15,921 bases of DNA from the NCBI GenBank assembly GCA_964511965.1, contig CAZEGF010000009.1, forward strand, positions 1 to 15,921. Reading direction: 5' to 3'. Origin of the DNA: JAUSNA01 sp964511965 (lineage in GTDB: Bacteria; Patescibacteriota; Microgenomatia; Levybacterales; GWA1-39-11). The notes under the pieces were generated by a model. It did no database searches. It had not been told where the DNA came from and was given only the letters and a program-made list of their open reading frames with translations. The translations under genes and the position numbers were made by a program. How positions within the stretch are numbered: position 1 is the stretch's first letter; each line of letters opens with the position of its first letter. Of the stretch, positions 13,565 to 15,921 are shown piece by piece.

Positions 13565-13594
13565 TTGTCAAGAGAATGGTAGAAATGGTATACT
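13565..13594 (+). promoter_or_regulatory. promoter of the class A PBP gene
   Basis: TTGTCA (13565-13570), an 18-bp spacer and an extended -10 TGGTATACT (TATACT at 13589-13594). The expected start is near 13601, only about 3 nt before the ATG, so the mRNA should be nearly leaderless. Confidence 0.75.
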
Positions 13595-13603
13595 AGACTC
13601 CTC

Positions 13604-15921
13604 ATGCAGCACTATAGCCGCCTGCGAAGAACCGCACAAAGAAGACGCCCATTTTTCGCTTCAAAAACAGCATTCTTGGAAGCTAAGCTTGCCAAATATG
13701 TTTTTTTTGGCCTTGTAGGGCTTATTTTATTTGGTTTTTTATACGTTTTATGGGTAAGCCGAGATCTACCTACACCTGGAAAATTAGCTAATGGAAATAT
13801 AAAAGATTCTACCCGGATTCTGGATAAAAATGGCAAACTCCTCTATTCTTTCTATAAAGACTACAACAGAATATATGTAAAGTTGGACCAAATCCCACAA
13901 GACCTTCGAAATGCAACAATTGCGACCGAGGATAAAGACTTTTATAGAAATAAGGGTTTTTCATTGACTGGTATGTTTCGTGGAATCATTCTGGATCCAT
14001 TGCTTCGTAGAAGGGCGACTGGAGGATCAACGATTACCCAACAATTGGTAAAAATTGCTTTACTTACTTCTGAGCGAAGTGTTACAAGAAAATTGAAAGA
14101 GTTGATACTTGCTGTTCAAGTTGATAGTAGATATTCAAAAGACCAGATATTGGAAATGTATTTAAATAACATTCCATATGGAGGGACCTCGGTTGGGATT
14201 GAGGCAGCAAGTAATTTGTATTTTAATAAGCATGCAAAGGACCTAACATTGGCGGAAAGCGCTTTTCTCGGGGGACTTCCACAGCTTCCTTCTTACTATT
14301 CTCCATTTGCTAATAAAGATAAAAATTATTTGGGAAGATCTAAAGATGTTTTAAAGAGAATGAAAGATGAAGGTTATATATCGCAAAAACAATCAGATGA
14401 AGCATATAAGCAGATTGAAAATTTTACATTTAAAGAGCATAAAACTGAAGCAATAAAAGCACCTCATTTTGTTATGTGGGTAAGACAGCAATTAGTTGAT
14501 ATGTTTGGAGAAAATTATGTAAATAATGGAAATTTAACTATAAAAACTACACTCGATTCTGATATTCAGGATGATGCAGAAGGGATCGTGACAAAAGAAT
14601 TTGAAGGATTCAAGAATTATAAAGTCCAGAATGCAGCCGTAATGGTTTTGGATGTAAAGACCGGTGGAATTTTGGCAATGCTTGGAAGTAGAGATTATTT
14701 TAATGACGATATAGATGGCCAATTTAATGCTGCAACTGCACTACGCCAACCAGGATCGAGTCTAAAACCAATTATGTATGCCGTTGCTCTTGAAAAAGGC
14801 TACACACCCTCAACTCTTATAATGGATGTGAAGACCGATTTTCCCGTTAATGATGGTAGTGGGAATAATACATCCTACACACCTGTAAATTATGATGGAA
14901 AATTCAGAGGCCCTGTGCAATTACGGTTTGCCTTAGGCAATTCTTTAAATATACCGGCAGTTAAAATGCTTGCCCGAGTTGGTATAAAACCGGTTATGCA
15001 AAAAGGGTATGAAATGGGAATTGCAAATTGGGAACCGACTTCTGATCATTTAAAAAATGTCGGACTCTCACTTGTTCTTGGAGGACGTGAGGCATCGTTA
15101 GTACAAATAACATCAGCATATTCTGTATTTGCCCGTGGTGGTCAGAAAAAAGAAACATATGGGATTGAAGAAGTTGATGACACTCATGGAAAAGTTCTAT
15201 ACAAGCATCAGGATAAAGGCCAGCAAAGAGTTTTGGAGGATTCGGTCGCATTTCTAATATCACATATATTGCTTGATAATAATGCTAGAACTGAAGCATT
15301 TGGTCCTAATTCGTGGCTCAATGTCTCAGGTAGAACAGTTTCGGTCAAGACCGGAACAACAGATCAAAAGAGAGACAACTGGACAATTGGGTATACTCCC
15401 TCATATGCAGTTGGTGTTTGGGTAGGAAATAATGATAATACTCCACTCGATCCCCGGATAGCCTCCGGTATAACTGGTGCATCCCCCATTTGGAATAAAG
15501 TTATGACCAGGGTTTTGAAAGGTACGCCAAAAGAAGAATTCCAAAAACCTGATAGTGTAATTGACAAACAAATTGATGCTTTTTCAGGTGGTCTTCCGAT
15601 AGATGGTCAACCAACGAGGGTTGAGTATTTTATAAAAGGGACTGAGCCAACAACAAAATCACCAATTTATAAAACACTCAAAATGTCAAAGCATGATCAA
15701 GGAAAACTAGCGTCTGATGAGGAGTTATCGAGAAATGATTATGACACAATCGAAGTAATAAATTTCACAGAAGACGATCCAGTCTCAACAGATGGGAAAA
15801 ACAGATGGCAGGAAGCAATTGATGCGTGGGTTGCGGAACATTATAAAGATGACCCGAAATATAAGAGACCTACTGACAAATCAAATTATCATTATGACAA
15901 TAACAATCCTACAAATACTCC
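13604..15921 (+). CDS. class A penicillin-binding protein (PBP1A-like), 3' end outside window
   Basis: Bifunctional peptidoglycan glycosyltransferase/transpeptidase. A basic cytoplasmic tail (MQHYSRLRRTAQRRR) and one membrane helix (about 32-52) are followed by the GT51 domain: ATEDKDFY with catalytic Glu109, GGSTITQQLVKIAL from residue 140, YSKDQILEMYLNNIPYGG, and LTLAESAFLGGLPQLP. The transpeptidase domain has the SxxK motif with Ser385 (PGSSLKP), SxN with Ser447 (GNSLNIP) and KTGT from Lys582 (VKTGTTDQKRDNW). A long hydrophilic tail runs from about residue 650 and is still open at the edge, rich in Asp, Asn and Lys. There are 772 complete codons with no stop. The start at 13604 fits a promoter ending 9 bp upstream. 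Confidence 0.95.
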   Translation, partial: MQHYSRLRRTAQRRRPFFASKTAFLEAKLAKYVFFGLVGLILFGFLYVLWVSRDLPTPGKLANGNIKDSTRILDKNGKLLYSFYKDYNRIYVKLDQIPQDLRNATIATEDKDFYRNKGFSLTGMFRGIILDPLLRRRATGGSTITQQLVKIALLTSERSVTRKLKELILAVQVDSRYSKDQILEMYLNNIPYGGTSVGIEAASNLYFNKHAKDLTLAESAFLGGLPQLPSYYSPFANKDKNYLGRSKDVLKRMKDEGYISQKQSDEAYKQIENFTFKEHKTEAIKAPHFVMWVRQQLVDMFGENYVNNGNLTIKTTLDSDIQDDAEGIVTKEFEGFKNYKVQNAAVMVLDVKTGGILAMLGSRDYFNDDIDGQFNAATALRQPGSSLKPIMYAVALEKGYTPSTLIMDVKTDFPVNDGSGNNTSYTPVNYDGKFRGPVQLRFALGNSLNIPAVKMLARVGIKPVMQKGYEMGIANWEPTSDHLKNVGLSLVLGGREASLVQITSAYSVFARGGQKKETYGIEEVDDTHGKVLYKHQDKGQQRVLEDSVAFLISHILLDNNARTEAFGPNSWLNVSGRTVSVKTGTTDQKRDNWTIGYTPSYAVGVWVGNNDNTPLDPRIASGITGASPIWNKVMTRVLKGTPKEEFQKPDSVIDKQIDAFSGGLPIDGQPTRVEYFIKGTEPTTKSPIYKTLKMSKHDQGKLASDEELSRNDYDTIEVINFTEDDPVSTDGKNRWQEAIDAWVAEHYKDDPKYKRPTDKSNYHYDNNNPTNT

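Noticed and set aside
13545..13580. Terminator hairpin after the GT39 gene (ATTCTTG...CAAGAGAAT)
   Set aside because: The stem is short and bulged, and the T-run lies in the loop rather than after it; the sequence overlaps the PBP -35 box.
13612..13836. Minus-strand ORF opposite the PBP start
   Set aside because: It is antisense to a clear PBP coding sequence and matches no recognisable protein.

Overview
The window looks like chromosomal DNA from a Candidate Phyla Radiation (Patescibacteria) bacterium, most likely of the Microgenomates lineage. The reasons are the AT-rich composition, compact genes that touch or overlap at stop/start codons, a type IV pilus locus with divergent Cys-containing minor pilins next to pilM-pilN-pilO, short housekeeping proteins, a GT39-type membrane glycosyltransferase and a class A PBP with a long tail. 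The lineage call is inference from gene content. Both TAG and TGA end several genes here, so the ordinary bacterial code applies, not the UGA=Gly code of some CPR groups.

Layout. 1-5689 (+): the 3' part of a four-helix-bundle (23S rRNA-intervening-sequence family) gene, frameshifted in an A7 run. It is followed by five pilin-like genes (GspG/PilA-, GspH/FimT-, PilV-, PilW- and PilX/GspK-like) and by pilM, pilN and pilO, with very tight spacing. 5686-6890 (-): rpsP-khpA-trmD, from a clear promoter at 6935-6963. 7097-8301 (-): rpmF-nusB-rnc, from a promoter at 8356-8384. 8398-11732 (-): tyrS, an unlisted 33-aa membrane peptide, and recG, which carries an in-frame TAG at a conserved Gln codon. 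11820-13539 (+): a GT39-family glycosyltransferase split by an apparent one-base insertion. 13604 to the end (+): a class A penicillin-binding protein, open at the right edge.

How the genes work together. The left third builds the inner-membrane platform and fibre tip of a type IV pilus (DNA uptake, attachment or twitching). The middle holds translation and RNA genes (bS16, KhpA, TrmD, bL32, NusB, RNase III, TyrRS) plus a fork-reversal helicase. The right end serves the envelope (lipid-linked sugar transfer and peptidoglycan synthesis).

Main non-textbook signal: at least eight arrays of 7-bp tandem repeats (units such as ATTAGTA, AGTTTAT, AATCTCA, AAATTTA) plus a two-unit remnant. They sit in the leader-coding parts of three pilin genes, directly before start codons, in the rpmF 5' UTR, and in frame inside recG. 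Two opposite-orientation pairs bracket start codons and could form start-codon-sequestering hairpins. A second theme is that -10 boxes lie 4-9 bp from start codons (tyrS, GT39, PBP, pilX-like), pointing to leaderless or nearly leaderless mRNAs. Three genes (four-helix bundle, recG, GT39) are interrupted; whether that is real decay or a consensus error cannot be decided from the sequence.
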